From: an uncultured Lachnospiraceae bacterium
GTDB lineage: Bacteria > Bacillota > Clostridia > Lachnospirales > Lachnospiraceae
Assembly: GCA_910578345.1 (NCBI GenBank)
Contig: CAJTRA010000001.1
Location: 534,027-598,026, forward strand
Length of the DNA: 64,000 nt
Reading direction: 5' to 3'
Shown piece by piece: positions 34,418 through 43,520 of the stretch; the stretch's first letter is position 1; the number at the start of each line of letters is the position of its first letter. The position numbers and the translations under genes were made by a program. Below the pieces are notes generated by a model. That model saw nothing but the letters and a program-made list of their open reading frames with translations, ran no database searches and was not told where the DNA came from.

Positions 34418-35245
34418 ATGAAAAGAATCAAACACATTGCCCTCTATCTGCTTATGACTGCGATCCTTGTGGTACAGGTCTATCCGATTTTCTGGATCTT
34501 CATGACAAGCTTAAAGACAGCCGAGGAAGTGCGCACAAAGAGCACTTTTGCCCTGCCGTCTTCTCTTTGTTTTGACAATTACGTCCGCGCCGTGACGACT
34601 TCTGATCTGGCACTGTATTTTAAAAACAGCCTGATTGTTTTATTCATCACGATCACCGCGCTTGTGCTCCTGTCCTCCACGGCCGCCTTTTCTATTGAAA
34701 AGATGCGGTTTCGTGCCAATAAGTGGCTGTTGTCCTTTTTCCTGCTGGGCATCACCATTCCGATCCATGTCACGCTGATCCCTTTGTTCCAGATTTACCG
34801 GAACACACACTTGCTGAATAGTTATTTCGCGCTTATCCTGCCGCAGATTGGTTTTAACCTGCCGCTCTCCATCTATCTTTTTACAACCTTTTACAAATTT
34901 ATTCCAGATACTATAATGGAAGCAGCGGCAATCGATGGTGCTTCCGTCTGGCGGATCTTTGCCAATATTGTTCTGCCTATGTCGAAAAACTGTATCATTA
35001 CCGTTGTGACGATGAATACTATCTTTATCTGGAACGAATTTATATTTGCCAACACTTTTATCAGCGCCGCTCAACTTAGGACCATCCCCCTCGGTCTCTT
35101 CGACTATATCGGTGCAAAGGGTATGGTGGACTGGGGCGCTACTTTTTCCGCTATCTCTATTTTCCTGTTGCCGGTCCTGATCGTATATTTCCTGCTAAAT
35201 AAGGGAATCATCTCCGGCATGACCGCCGGCGCCGTCAAAGAATAA
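34418..35245 (+). CDS. Sugar ABC transporter permease, MalG/UgpE type
   Basis: This 275-residue subunit has six helices and the EAA loop EAAAIDGASVWRIFANIVLP. The C-terminal GAVKE is typical of the MalG type. It forms the membrane channel with the preceding permease. A clear AGGAGG follows for the kinase gene 11 bases downstream, so the operon continues into the regulators. Confidence 0.93.
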   Translation: MKRIKHIALYLLMTAILVVQVYPIFWIFMTSLKTAEEVRTKSTFALPSSLCFDNYVRAVTTSDLALYFKNSLIVLFITITALVLLSSTAAFSIEKMRFRANKWLLSFFLLGITIPIHVTLIPLFQIYRNTHLLNSYFALILPQIGFNLPLSIYLFTTFYKFIPDTIMEAAAIDGASVWRIFANIVLPMSKNCIITVVTMNTIFIWNEFIFANTFISAAQLRTIPLGLFDYIGAKGMVDWGATFSAISIFLLPVLIVYFLLNKGIISGMTAGAVKE

Positions 35246-35256
35246 GGAGGTTAGAA

Positions 35257-36990
35257 ATGCCTGGATCCTTTCGGTCACTTAGCATGGCACAGAAATTTAT
35301 GCTGCTCTCTACGCTGACATTCCTGCTGCCCCTTGGATTTTTTGTCTTTTTTTCCTATCAGAATTACAGCAGTGAAATGGACAATAAGCTGTTTCAAATG
35401 ACAGAAAATGTGCTTGCCCTGATCGAGAGGAATGTCCAGTACACGATCAACGATGTCAGTGATACCGGCAATATCATTATGACTTCCGGGAGCGTACAGG
35501 CTGTGCTCTCCGCTGATCCCGCCAAACAGGATTATCATAAGCAGGTCCTTGCCAGAGAGCCGGACGTCGAGGATCTGCTTATCAATCTTACCAACAATAA
35601 GCAGTATATTGGCACAATCCTTCTGGTCAATGACACTTACTCTCTGGCAAAGCACAGAAGCCTGACCTATCGGATTGACATGGATCCAGCCACTCTGGGG
35701 AAAGAACCCTGGATGCGCGAGACGCTGGACGCCTATGGCCGGGGCACCTGGTTTCCCAGCGAGGCGACTGAATATTTCACCGATAATGTGTTGATCTACA
35801 CGAAGCTGATCCGCAGCCTGAATCAACTGCATCCCATCGGCATTCTGTTGATCGGCATTGATAAGAAAGTGTTTGAAGATCTGCTTGCACCGGTAAAAGG
35901 TCCCGATAATATCCGCATTATCATCTGGCGTAAGAGCGAGATCCTCTACGACAGTTCCCAGGAGCAGACTGACGAACTGTCCTTACTCGAACCCAATGTC
36001 CTGTTTGCCTTTCTGCAGGAGGAGGGCATCAAGCGTCTTTCTTCCGCCAAACGTTTTTATGTAAAAAGCATCCCCTGCGCCGATACCGACTGGTACATTA
36101 GCGCTGTGACCCCCTATGATGTACTTCTGCTTGATAAACGCAATACCCTTTATCTCTTCATCGGCGTAGGCATACTCACCTTGCTTGTCGCCCAGTTATG
36201 CGCTTACCTTTTTGCAAACAACATTACGGAGACCATACGGCAGCTTCAACATTATATCGAAAATCTGAAGACCGGACGGCGGGAAAAGATTGTTTTCAAC
36301 TCCTCCGATGAAATTGGGCGGATCGGCAACCAGTTTATTCAAGTTGTTGAAGAGAATGAACGACTCAGCACAAATCTCTATAAATCTCTTTACCGGGAAA
36401 AAGAGTCCGAGCTGATTGCCCTACAGTCTCAAATCAATCCACATTTCCTGTATAATGCACTCGATTCCATCTTCTGGATGGCTGAAGAACACAATGCTAC
36501 CGATATTTCGCACATGACTGTCGCGCTCTCTAAAATGTTCCGCCTCTCCTTAAATAACGGAGATAAACTGATCACCATTCGACAGGAACTGGAGATGGTC
36601 TACAGCTACATTACGATCCAGGAAGTGCGCTTCGAGGACCACATCCATGTGTCAACCTCTGTAGAAGAAGAACTTCTGGACCATAAGATCATCAAATTTA
36701 TCCTGCAACCTCTGGTGGAGAATGCAATCAATCACGGTATCGTTCCCAAAAAAGACGGCGGTTCCATCCAGCTGAAGATCTGGCGCGAAGCGGAAGATCT
36801 TCTGATCACGGTGACAGACGACGGCGTCGGTTTTCAGGCAGACAGCACCGCCATTCCCTCCAATGGATATGCGCTGCGGAATATAGAGGAACGACTGCAC
36901 CTCTATTACGGGGATGGTTACGGCATTGAGATCGCCTCGTCCCCTGGCTGTGGCACTTCCGTGCGCGTCAGGTTGAAAATGATCCCGTAA
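35257..36990 (+). CDS. Sensor histidine kinase, YesM type (second copy in window)
   Basis: This 577-residue sensor has helices near residues 16-36 and 300-320 around an extracellular domain, then HAMP-like and His_kinase motifs (SQINPHFLYNALDS) and HATPase_c (ENAINHG, DDGVGFQ). It is encoded in the permease operon with an AGGAGG site 6 bases before the ATG, so transporter and sensor are made together. It probably senses the ligand-bound lipoprotein or the sugar itself. Confidence 0.93.
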   Translation: MPGSFRSLSMAQKFMLLSTLTFLLPLGFFVFFSYQNYSSEMDNKLFQMTENVLALIERNVQYTINDVSDTGNIIMTSGSVQAVLSADPAKQDYHKQVLAREPDVEDLLINLTNNKQYIGTILLVNDTYSLAKHRSLTYRIDMDPATLGKEPWMRETLDAYGRGTWFPSEATEYFTDNVLIYTKLIRSLNQLHPIGILLIGIDKKVFEDLLAPVKGPDNIRIIIWRKSEILYDSSQEQTDELSLLEPNVLFAFLQEEGIKRLSSAKRFYVKSIPCADTDWYISAVTPYDVLLLDKRNTLYLFIGVGILTLLVAQLCAYLFANNITETIRQLQHYIENLKTGRREKIVFNSSDEIGRIGNQFIQVVEENERLSTNLYKSLYREKESELIALQSQINPHFLYNALDSIFWMAEEHNATDISHMTVALSKMFRLSLNNGDKLITIRQELEMVYSYITIQEVRFEDHIHVSTSVEEELLDHKIIKFILQPLVENAINHGIVPKKDGGSIQLKIWREAEDLLITVTDDGVGFQADSTAIPSNGYALRNIEERLHLYYGDGYGIEIASSPGCGTSVRVRLKMIP

Positions 36991-37065
36991 ACTGCTCTCC
37001 TCCAGCCTGTACGGCTACGAACCTCTGACAATTGACTGCGTTCACCAGCTTAGAAAGGATTTGCC

Positions 37066-38556
37066 ATGTACACTGTATTTATAGCAGACGACGAAGGAAA
37101 AGTGATCAAAGGACTGATTAACCGCGTTCATTGGGATGCGCTGGATGCGTCCGTGATCGGATATGCCAAAGACGGCCTGGAGGCCGAGAGGCGAATCCTG
37201 GAACTGAATCCGGATATTGTTGTCACCGACATCCTGATGCCTGGGCTGACTGGATTACAACTAATGGATCACCTTAAGGGGAAATGCGATGCGGTCTTTA
37301 TCATCTTCTCTGCCTACAGTGAATTTGAATATGCCAGAGAAGCGCTGCAGATGGACGCTGTAGATTATCTGATCAAACCTGTGAATATCTCCGAGATCGA
37401 AATCACGATCAAAAAAGCGATCGATAAATTCCGCACCCAGAAGCTATCCCGTTTCCAGAGCGAAGAAGAAGCCCTATTGCATGACATTCTGGAAGGAGAT
37501 CCACAGGCTGCACAAGCTGAAGTTTTCCGTCAGTACGAGAGCTTCTTCATCATTCAGCTCAAACTGAACGAATCTCAAAATATCGATGCTGTCATAGACA
37601 GCATCCGCACCTGGTTCATCATGGAAGGGAAGCTCCTTCTCTCCCGCAGCGACACAAAACTTACCCTCCTGATCGTCCAGAAAGATGCCCATCTGGCAAA
37701 TAATGCGAGAAAGCGAATCATCCATAACCTGAAAGATCTGCAGACAAGGCAGGAAAATGCCTTTTACTGGGGGCTCGGTTATATCGTAGACACCCCTGAG
37801 GGGCTTGCATCCTCTCTTCTGGCTGCCGAAGAAATGCTGGAATACTGCGCTTTTACACTAAGCCAGCTTGACAATGACGGCCCATCTCCAGAGCTCCCCC
37901 TGTCCATCTCTGACAGTGAAAAACAGCTCGAAGATCTTATCATGCTCTCAGAAAATATGGATTCCGCTTATGAAGCCTTGGCGAGGATAAAAGAAGCGGT
38001 CCAGCAGCAAAACAGCTCCCCTAATGATATGAAAGCGCAGATCATCGATCTTGCCTATCGTCTCCGCATACAATTTGAATCCTCCCATGAAGAAATTCCT
38101 GATGCATCCTTAAACTGGAACAGGCAGATTGTCTCTCCGCTGCTTTCTGCTTCCAACCTTGATCTTATGTTCGACGTTCTAAAAGATTTCCTCTCTTTCC
38201 TGTACGAATATGCCTCCTCCTGCGCAGGCAGTCACCGACAGCATCATCACGTCGCCAGGATCAGACAGTATATCCAGGAGCATCTGGGCTGCAGCATTAA
38301 CTTAAATGATCTGGCAGAAGAGATCAACCGCAATCCCTCCTACATCAGCTACATCTTCAAGCAGGAAACCGGCCAGAATCTTTTTGACTATATTACGAAA
38401 GAACGAATGCGGCATGCCAAGTACCTTCTGAAAAGCACCGACCTGAAGATCCTGGATATTGCCCGTGCCTGCGGCTATGAAGACCAGAGCTATTTCAGCC
38501 AGGTATTTCGGAAACACGCCGGCGTGACAGCCGGCGAATATCGAAAAGGGGAATGA
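37066..38556 (+). CDS. Response regulator, YesN type (receiver plus AraC domain)
   Basis: This 496-residue regulator has an N-terminal receiver (acidic pair D9-D10, phospho-acceptor aspartate in VTDILMPG) and a C-terminal AraC DNA-binding domain (YISYIFKQETGQNLFDYI, then SYFSQVFRKHAGVTAGEYRK). It is the cognate partner of the preceding kinase and the likely activator of both divergent sugar operons. Its stop codon lies within the terminator hairpin that follows. Confidence 0.93.
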   Translation: MYTVFIADDEGKVIKGLINRVHWDALDASVIGYAKDGLEAERRILELNPDIVVTDILMPGLTGLQLMDHLKGKCDAVFIIFSAYSEFEYAREALQMDAVDYLIKPVNISEIEITIKKAIDKFRTQKLSRFQSEEEALLHDILEGDPQAAQAEVFRQYESFFIIQLKLNESQNIDAVIDSIRTWFIMEGKLLLSRSDTKLTLLIVQKDAHLANNARKRIIHNLKDLQTRQENAFYWGLGYIVDTPEGLASSLLAAEEMLEYCAFTLSQLDNDGPSPELPLSISDSEKQLEDLIMLSENMDSAYEALARIKEAVQQQNSSPNDMKAQIIDLAYRLRIQFESSHEEIPDASLNWNRQIVSPLLSASNLDLMFDVLKDFLSFLYEYASSCAGSHRQHHHVARIRQYIQEHLGCSINLNDLAEEINRNPSYISYIFKQETGQNLFDYITKERMRHAKYLLKSTDLKILDIARACGYEDQSYFSQVFRKHAGVTAGEYRKGE

Positions 38557-38568
38557 AACCCATTCCCC
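38548..38568. terminator. Bidirectional terminator between YesN and S1-domain genes
   Basis: GGGGAATG pairs with CATTCCCC around a 5-base loop. On the minus strand TTTT follows; on the plus strand the tail is CTTAAT. The plus-strand arm overlaps the end of the regulator gene. Confidence 0.75.
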
Positions 38569-38578
38569 CTTAATCGCC

Positions 38579-39484
38579 CTATTTAATGTTCAGCTTCGCA
38601 AACAGGTCGCCCAGGCTGGTTCCCAGGCTTTCGCTGCTTCCATACTGCTTCACATCGATCTTCTCCACTTCTTCTACCTGCATCTCTTCCAGAGCTTTCA
38701 TGCTCAGAGAGATCTTGCCGTCATTGGTATTCAAGACCTTAACTTTAACCTTGTCTCCCACCTTAAGCACTTCTGAAGGTTTCTTGATCCTCCTCTGGCT
38801 GATCTGGGATATATGCACCAGCCCGCTTAAACCATCCTTGAGGTCAATGAATGCTCCGTAAGGCTGCAGGCTCTCCACGATACCCTCCAGGACCGTACCG
38901 GGAACGATCATCGCCACCTTATGGTCGTGCTCCTCCTTCGCCTTCTCCCGCAAGATTTCCTTTGCCGACAGCACCAGCTTCTCTTTCTCCCGGTCAACCG
39001 TTATGACCCTGACTTCCAGCGTCTTCCCCTGGTATTCATCGAATTTCTCCACATAGGAAAGCGCAAGCTGGGATGCCGGTATAAATCCTCTGACCCCTTC
39101 CAGATAAGCGACAACTCCCGCATTTACTACCTCACTCACCTTAACGGTAAGATTCTTCTTCTGTTCTTGATAACTTTCCAGCACATCCCACGCAAGCACC
39201 TCATTCGCCTCCTTGCGGGAAAGCAGAATGTTGCCCTGCCCGTCATCCATCTTCACAACAGACGCCTCGATCACATCCCCCTCATGTACATCATTCAACA
39301 CAGAAAATCCGGGATCATTGCTCATCTCTGACGCCTTGATAATACCCTGTGTGTAATACTTAAGATCCAGCGTCACTTCTTCCTCATTGACACCGATTAC
39401 CGTCCCCTTGATCACATCACCTTCCTGGATCTTGCGGAAAGATGCTTCCAGTTCTTTTTCGTAGTCTTTCATTGTTTCTTGCAT
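38579..39484 (-). CDS. S1 RNA-binding domain protein (short ribosomal protein S1-like)
   Basis: This 301-residue protein consists of three S1 oligonucleotide-binding domains, at about residues 20-90, 100-165 and 185-255 from the chosen start. The last is the best preserved (GAFIDLKDGLSGLVHISQIS). It resembles the short S1 homologues of Firmicutes, which are not equivalent to the six-domain ribosomal S1. It likely binds mRNA or assists translation. The start is placed at 39484 (MQETMKDYEKEL), preceded by GGGGGGA; the ATG six codons earlier lacks a ribosome site. Confidence 0.88.
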   Translation of the reverse strand: MQETMKDYEKELEASFRKIQEGDVIKGTVIGVNEEEVTLDLKYYTQGIIKASEMSNDPGFSVLNDVHEGDVIEASVVKMDDGQGNILLSRKEANEVLAWDVLESYQEQKKNLTVKVSEVVNAGVVAYLEGVRGFIPASQLALSYVEKFDEYQGKTLEVRVITVDREKEKLVLSAKEILREKAKEEHDHKVAMIVPGTVLEGIVESLQPYGAFIDLKDGLSGLVHISQISQRRIKKPSEVLKVGDKVKVKVLNTNDGKISLSMKALEEMQVEEVEKIDVKQYGSSESLGTSLGDLFAKLNIK

Positions 39485-39585
39485 GGTTTCATGTCCCCCC
39501 ATATTTTGTATTATTCATGTCTGCTGCTCGTTTAACGCTTTTAGTATATCACATTTCAAGGGATCAGGCTATAGAGGAGATCTTC

Positions 39586-41058
39586 TTAATTCTCTGCTCT
39601 TTTCTTCAAATATGGATGTTTATAGACTCCCAAAACAACGCTGCCTGATACCAACGCCAATATCACCTGAACACCGACAGAGAGCAGCATATTTCTCCAA
39701 CTAACAATACGATAGGCTCCCATGATCAAATAATATGCCCCGACGGCAAGGCCTATAGCAAAAATCATAAAAAAATAATCCCATATTAAGGTATTTTTCC
39801 TTTGAAACACCTTATGAAATACTAAATTAGAATTTCCAGGAATTAATCCCAGGTAGACCGAGAACACAGTTGCCGCCATTACGCCCTCAATCCCGAACCG
39901 GCTCACTAATAAAACTGACAGAACCAAATTCAAAATCGCCTCTCTAATAGAAAAGCCCTTACTCTCCTCGAACATTCCCATTCCATTACGCACGATATAA
40001 ATCACATTTACAGTCATCCTCTGTATCATATTGACCGCAAATAAGCATACTCCTATCTTGCCCAAGGTAAATTCCTTACCAATCCATAGTCCTATAAACC
40101 CATTCATATTTGTTATAAAGACTGAAATCGCAACAATGCCTGCAAGCATATGAAACATCAGTAGTCTCTGAAAATTTCTATATACATTTTCGTCCTTATT
40201 CGCAAGACGCACTCCAAATTCAGCACGAAAATTCTCACTAATTTTATTCACCAACTGCACCGGATACGTACAGACCATCGCATATGCCTGGTAGATCGTA
40301 ACCAGTCCAATATTTGTAATCGACAGTAAAAAGGTGTCTATATTTATATTGAAAAGTCCTGTCAGATGATGGAATAAAATCGCCCGCGTCATCCCTTCCG
40401 CTTCAAAGCTCGCTTCTTTTGCGTGCATAGCTCTTCTGCAATATCTACGTACCATGAACTCATAAATACCACCTAATAGAATGTTAACTGCACAACCAAC
40501 ACATAAGACTTTTATCACAGAAAAGTCCAGCATGATCATTAATAGTTCCAGCAACACAATCGATATATTCGCAAGACTGTCAATAAGATCTATCAAATAT
40601 TTATATTCGTACAGATTCAGGAGGGTTTTCCTATTAATGCTGACATAATAGGGAATCACAAATCGAATACCCAGCAATAGAATGATCATTACAGCCATAT
40701 AATAATCTGTCTCTTCTCGATTCATCACACCTGCGTAAATAAATGCCAAAGGCAATACGGCTAAAAACATTTTTGCCGCAATCCTTTTCATGGAAATAGA
40801 CAGACCCGCATAAAGCGACGCAATCTTATTCTCATTTTCGTTGGCCTTCGGCTCAAACATCTTATACAGATAGGCTTCGGCCATACCACTTTCAAATAAA
40901 ATGAAATACTGAAAAATCTGCTGTGCCGACTGGCTGATTGCATTTACCTCACTGCCAAAGCTTTGTATGATATATTTTGTTCGGATCATCAAAAGCACTG
41001 CATAGATTCCCCAGAAAATAATCCCTGCCAAAATGCCAAAATATCGCTTCCATTTCAT
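39586..41058 (-). CDS. Polysaccharide flippase, Wzx type
   Basis: This 490-residue membrane protein with about 12-14 predicted helices has the length and layout of the polysaccharide transporter family, which flips lipid-linked repeat units across the membrane. No short signature proves it; the assignment rests on topology and on its place as the last gene of the exopolysaccharide operon, 17 bases after the polymerase. Its DNA is visibly richer in A and T than the flanking housekeeping genes. No clear terminator follows it. Confidence 0.82.
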   Translation of the reverse strand: MKWKRYFGILAGIIFWGIYAVLLMIRTKYIIQSFGSEVNAISQSAQQIFQYFILFESGMAEAYLYKMFEPKANENENKIASLYAGLSISMKRIAAKMFLAVLPLAFIYAGVMNREETDYYMAVMIILLLGIRFVIPYYVSINRKTLLNLYEYKYLIDLIDSLANISIVLLELLMIMLDFSVIKVLCVGCAVNILLGGIYEFMVRRYCRRAMHAKEASFEAEGMTRAILFHHLTGLFNINIDTFLLSITNIGLVTIYQAYAMVCTYPVQLVNKISENFRAEFGVRLANKDENVYRNFQRLLMFHMLAGIVAISVFITNMNGFIGLWIGKEFTLGKIGVCLFAVNMIQRMTVNVIYIVRNGMGMFEESKGFSIREAILNLVLSVLLVSRFGIEGVMAATVFSVYLGLIPGNSNLVFHKVFQRKNTLIWDYFFMIFAIGLAVGAYYLIMGAYRIVSWRNMLLSVGVQVILALVSGSVVLGVYKHPYLKKRAEN

Positions 41059-41075
41059 TATCTTATCCTATTTCT

Positions 41076-42251
41076 CTATCTGTTTTCATCTGAGCATTCC
41101 ATTCGTCTATCTTCCTGAATTGATTTTTTGTACAACAAAGTGGAAAAAGTAATCAAAAAAATGTTATGTGTTATCATATACAATCCATTTTCCATCACGC
41201 CGTACAACGCATACAGAAACAAAATAATTGCAAGCATGTATTGTTTCTGTAGCAGCGCAGCCCTGATCAAGCATAGATACCCTATAGAAAATATTAAGAA
41301 AACCAATATGCCATAACGCAGCAGCGCACTCACATATGCATTATCGAGCCACAAACGGCTTCTGATACCTGCCAGGCTTCTTTCCTCCTCCGTTACATAG
41401 ATTCTCTGGCCAAAAACAGTCACTTTATACAATCCCCATACTATATGACAAAAAGAAAATCTCGAAGACATCCAATCGTCTATTTTGGCCAGCACAAAAT
41501 TCTTATTAACATCTATGTAGGAAAGAATGATACTAAACAGATTAAAACATAATGCCCCATAGAATATCCCCTTTTCATATAACCCTATCAGTTCTGCTTT
41601 CCGCCCTTCTATATAACGATACAGCAGCAACAAAACCAGAAAAAATATGGTTACAATATATGCTGTTTTAGAATTCGGAATCCTGACTAAAAAGAAAATG
41701 GAAAATAAAATATAGAAATAATTATGTTTTCTTAATGCACCTTTATGAACATAACAATGACACACTATTAATTGAAAAACTCTCAATCCTAACTGATTCG
41801 GATGCAGAAATCCCAAAGCATATCTGGGAATATTCCCCCGCAGTAACATTTTGTTTTCAATAACACCCAAAACACATAAAATCATGATCGTAGGCGTCAA
41901 GATCAATAAAATCTTATAAGCTCTTTGTATCACGCTATCCAGATCAATATTTTTAGCCGCCACAATAAACATCCATGCCGATAAAATTGTCCTTTGTCCC
42001 GATAAAACAGTAGCAGCGACCATCGGTAGTGTGACGGATACTATGACCATCAGCTCTCTTCTCGTATAAGACTGAAAGAATACGATCTGCATCATGAGCA
42101 ATCCAAAAACCAGCCAGGTAGCGATGCTATTAATTCTGTCATATACACCGCTTTGCATATCAAACAAAGTAGAATTAAAAATGATCTCCGTACCATACCA
42201 AAATGTAAAAATATAAAGGAAAAAATTTTTTAGTCGAATTGTTCTATTCAT
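41076..42251 (-). CDS. Polysaccharide polymerase, Wzy/EpsG-like
   Basis: This 391-residue protein has about 10-12 membrane helices and a longer extracellular loop in the C-terminal half (about residues 240-300), as expected for Wzy polymerases that join repeat units at the outer face. Sequence conservation in this class is low, so the call depends on topology and neighbours (glycosyltransferases upstream, flippase downstream). Confidence 0.72.
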   Translation of the reverse strand: MNRTIRLKNFFLYIFTFWYGTEIIFNSTLFDMQSGVYDRINSIATWLVFGLLMMQIVFFQSYTRRELMVIVSVTLPMVAATVLSGQRTILSAWMFIVAAKNIDLDSVIQRAYKILLILTPTIMILCVLGVIENKMLLRGNIPRYALGFLHPNQLGLRVFQLIVCHCYVHKGALRKHNYFYILFSIFFLVRIPNSKTAYIVTIFFLVLLLLYRYIEGRKAELIGLYEKGIFYGALCFNLFSIILSYIDVNKNFVLAKIDDWMSSRFSFCHIVWGLYKVTVFGQRIYVTEEERSLAGIRSRLWLDNAYVSALLRYGILVFLIFSIGYLCLIRAALLQKQYMLAIILFLYALYGVMENGLYMITHNIFLITFSTLLYKKSIQEDRRMECSDENR

Positions 42252-42279
42252 AACATCCTTATTTTTCTTCTATCAAATA

Positions 42280-43449
42280 CTATAACGCATGTTTCCTGTC
42301 CAGTATTTTTAGATATTCCTTATAGATTAATTCTGCATTTCGTTTTGAGGTAAAATGTGCCGCTGCGTATTCTCTTGCCCTTCTCCCCATTTTTTCCAAC
42401 AGATTTACATTATTCAGCAAAAAAATAATCTTTTCTTTTAAGTCCTCTATATTATTCCACTCATATAGCAGCCCTGTTTCCTGATCAATCACCAGTTCTC
42501 GATTGGGGCCGATATCAGATGCGATCACTGGCAGACCGGCCATCATATATTCTGCCGTCACTCTCCCGAATCCTTCTGTCCTAGAGCACATAATTCCACA
42601 GTCATAACTGCATATTTTATGATCAAATCCCTCCTGATACCCCAGAAAAGATATATGCGATAAAAGGCCATACTGCTTTGCTAATTTCCTTAATCGATTT
42701 ACATACTCGCCAGGTCCATCCCCAACAATATCCAGACTGATCTTTTCCTTATGTCTTTCTTCTAACATTCCTAATGCCTGTATGATCTGATACTGTCCCT
42801 TTGCCTCATAGATAGATCCCAGCATAAGAAACCTGATCTGTTTTTTCAAGTTTCCTTCATAGTCTTTCTTTTCCGGTATTTCCAAAGGCACCCCATTATA
42901 GATGCAAACCACTTTTTCTTTCTCTAATCCTTTTTTGATCCAATGTTCTCTAGCCGCCTCAGAAACTGCAATAAGCTCTGATGCTGCCTGATTCATAAGA
43001 TTTATATAATCCTTTCTGAAGCTGAAACATCCCAAACCAAATTCGCGAATATGCCAGACAAATGGTTTCTTATATTTTAATGCTAATATCGCTCCCAAAT
43101 CCTCTCTGGAGGAGTTGGCGTGTATGATATCCACTGAAGTCATATCGAGTTTTTTACTTAACCAGTACGCACCTGCCGCTCTTCCAATCAAATACTCAAT
43201 GCCCGTAAGTATAACCTTGATCGGCAATTTCCATCGTTTTCCGGGAATGCCCTGGTAATATGGCCCATAGAAAACCTTATATGTTTTACATCCTAACCGC
43301 CGGTAATATTCTTCTGTATCAGATCTGTATAGCAAAACGACGCTGATCTCCAGGTCAGGGCAATATCTTAACAGATTTTCGATCAACTGCTTCATGGATC
43401 TCGGCGCACCGTATCTATTATATCCGTCAGAAATAAATAATATATGCAT
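42280..43449 (-). CDS. Glycosyltransferase, family 4
   Basis: This 389-residue GT-B enzyme transfers a sugar from a nucleotide donor to the growing lipid-linked unit. It has the N-terminal ISDGYNRYGAPRSM acceptor-side loop and the C-terminal donor motif EGFGRVTAEYMMAGLPVIASD, which fits the E-x7-E pattern of GT4. The start at 43449 (MHILFISDG) has GAGG 6 bases before it; the frame upstream lacks one. Sugar specificity cannot be predicted. Confidence 0.9.
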   Translation of the reverse strand: MHILFISDGYNRYGAPRSMKQLIENLLRYCPDLEISVVLLYRSDTEEYYRRLGCKTYKVFYGPYYQGIPGKRWKLPIKVILTGIEYLIGRAAGAYWLSKKLDMTSVDIIHANSSREDLGAILALKYKKPFVWHIREFGLGCFSFRKDYINLMNQAASELIAVSEAAREHWIKKGLEKEKVVCIYNGVPLEIPEKKDYEGNLKKQIRFLMLGSIYEAKGQYQIIQALGMLEERHKEKISLDIVGDGPGEYVNRLRKLAKQYGLLSHISFLGYQEGFDHKICSYDCGIMCSRTEGFGRVTAEYMMAGLPVIASDIGPNRELVIDQETGLLYEWNNIEDLKEKIIFLLNNVNLLEKMGRRAREYAAAHFTSKRNAELIYKEYLKILDRKHAL

Positions 43450-43520
43450 ATTAATCCTCATGTCTCTCTCAAACTTGCTTGTAATACTGCCCAAATAAAC
43501 GGGTTAAAATCTTTGATTTA

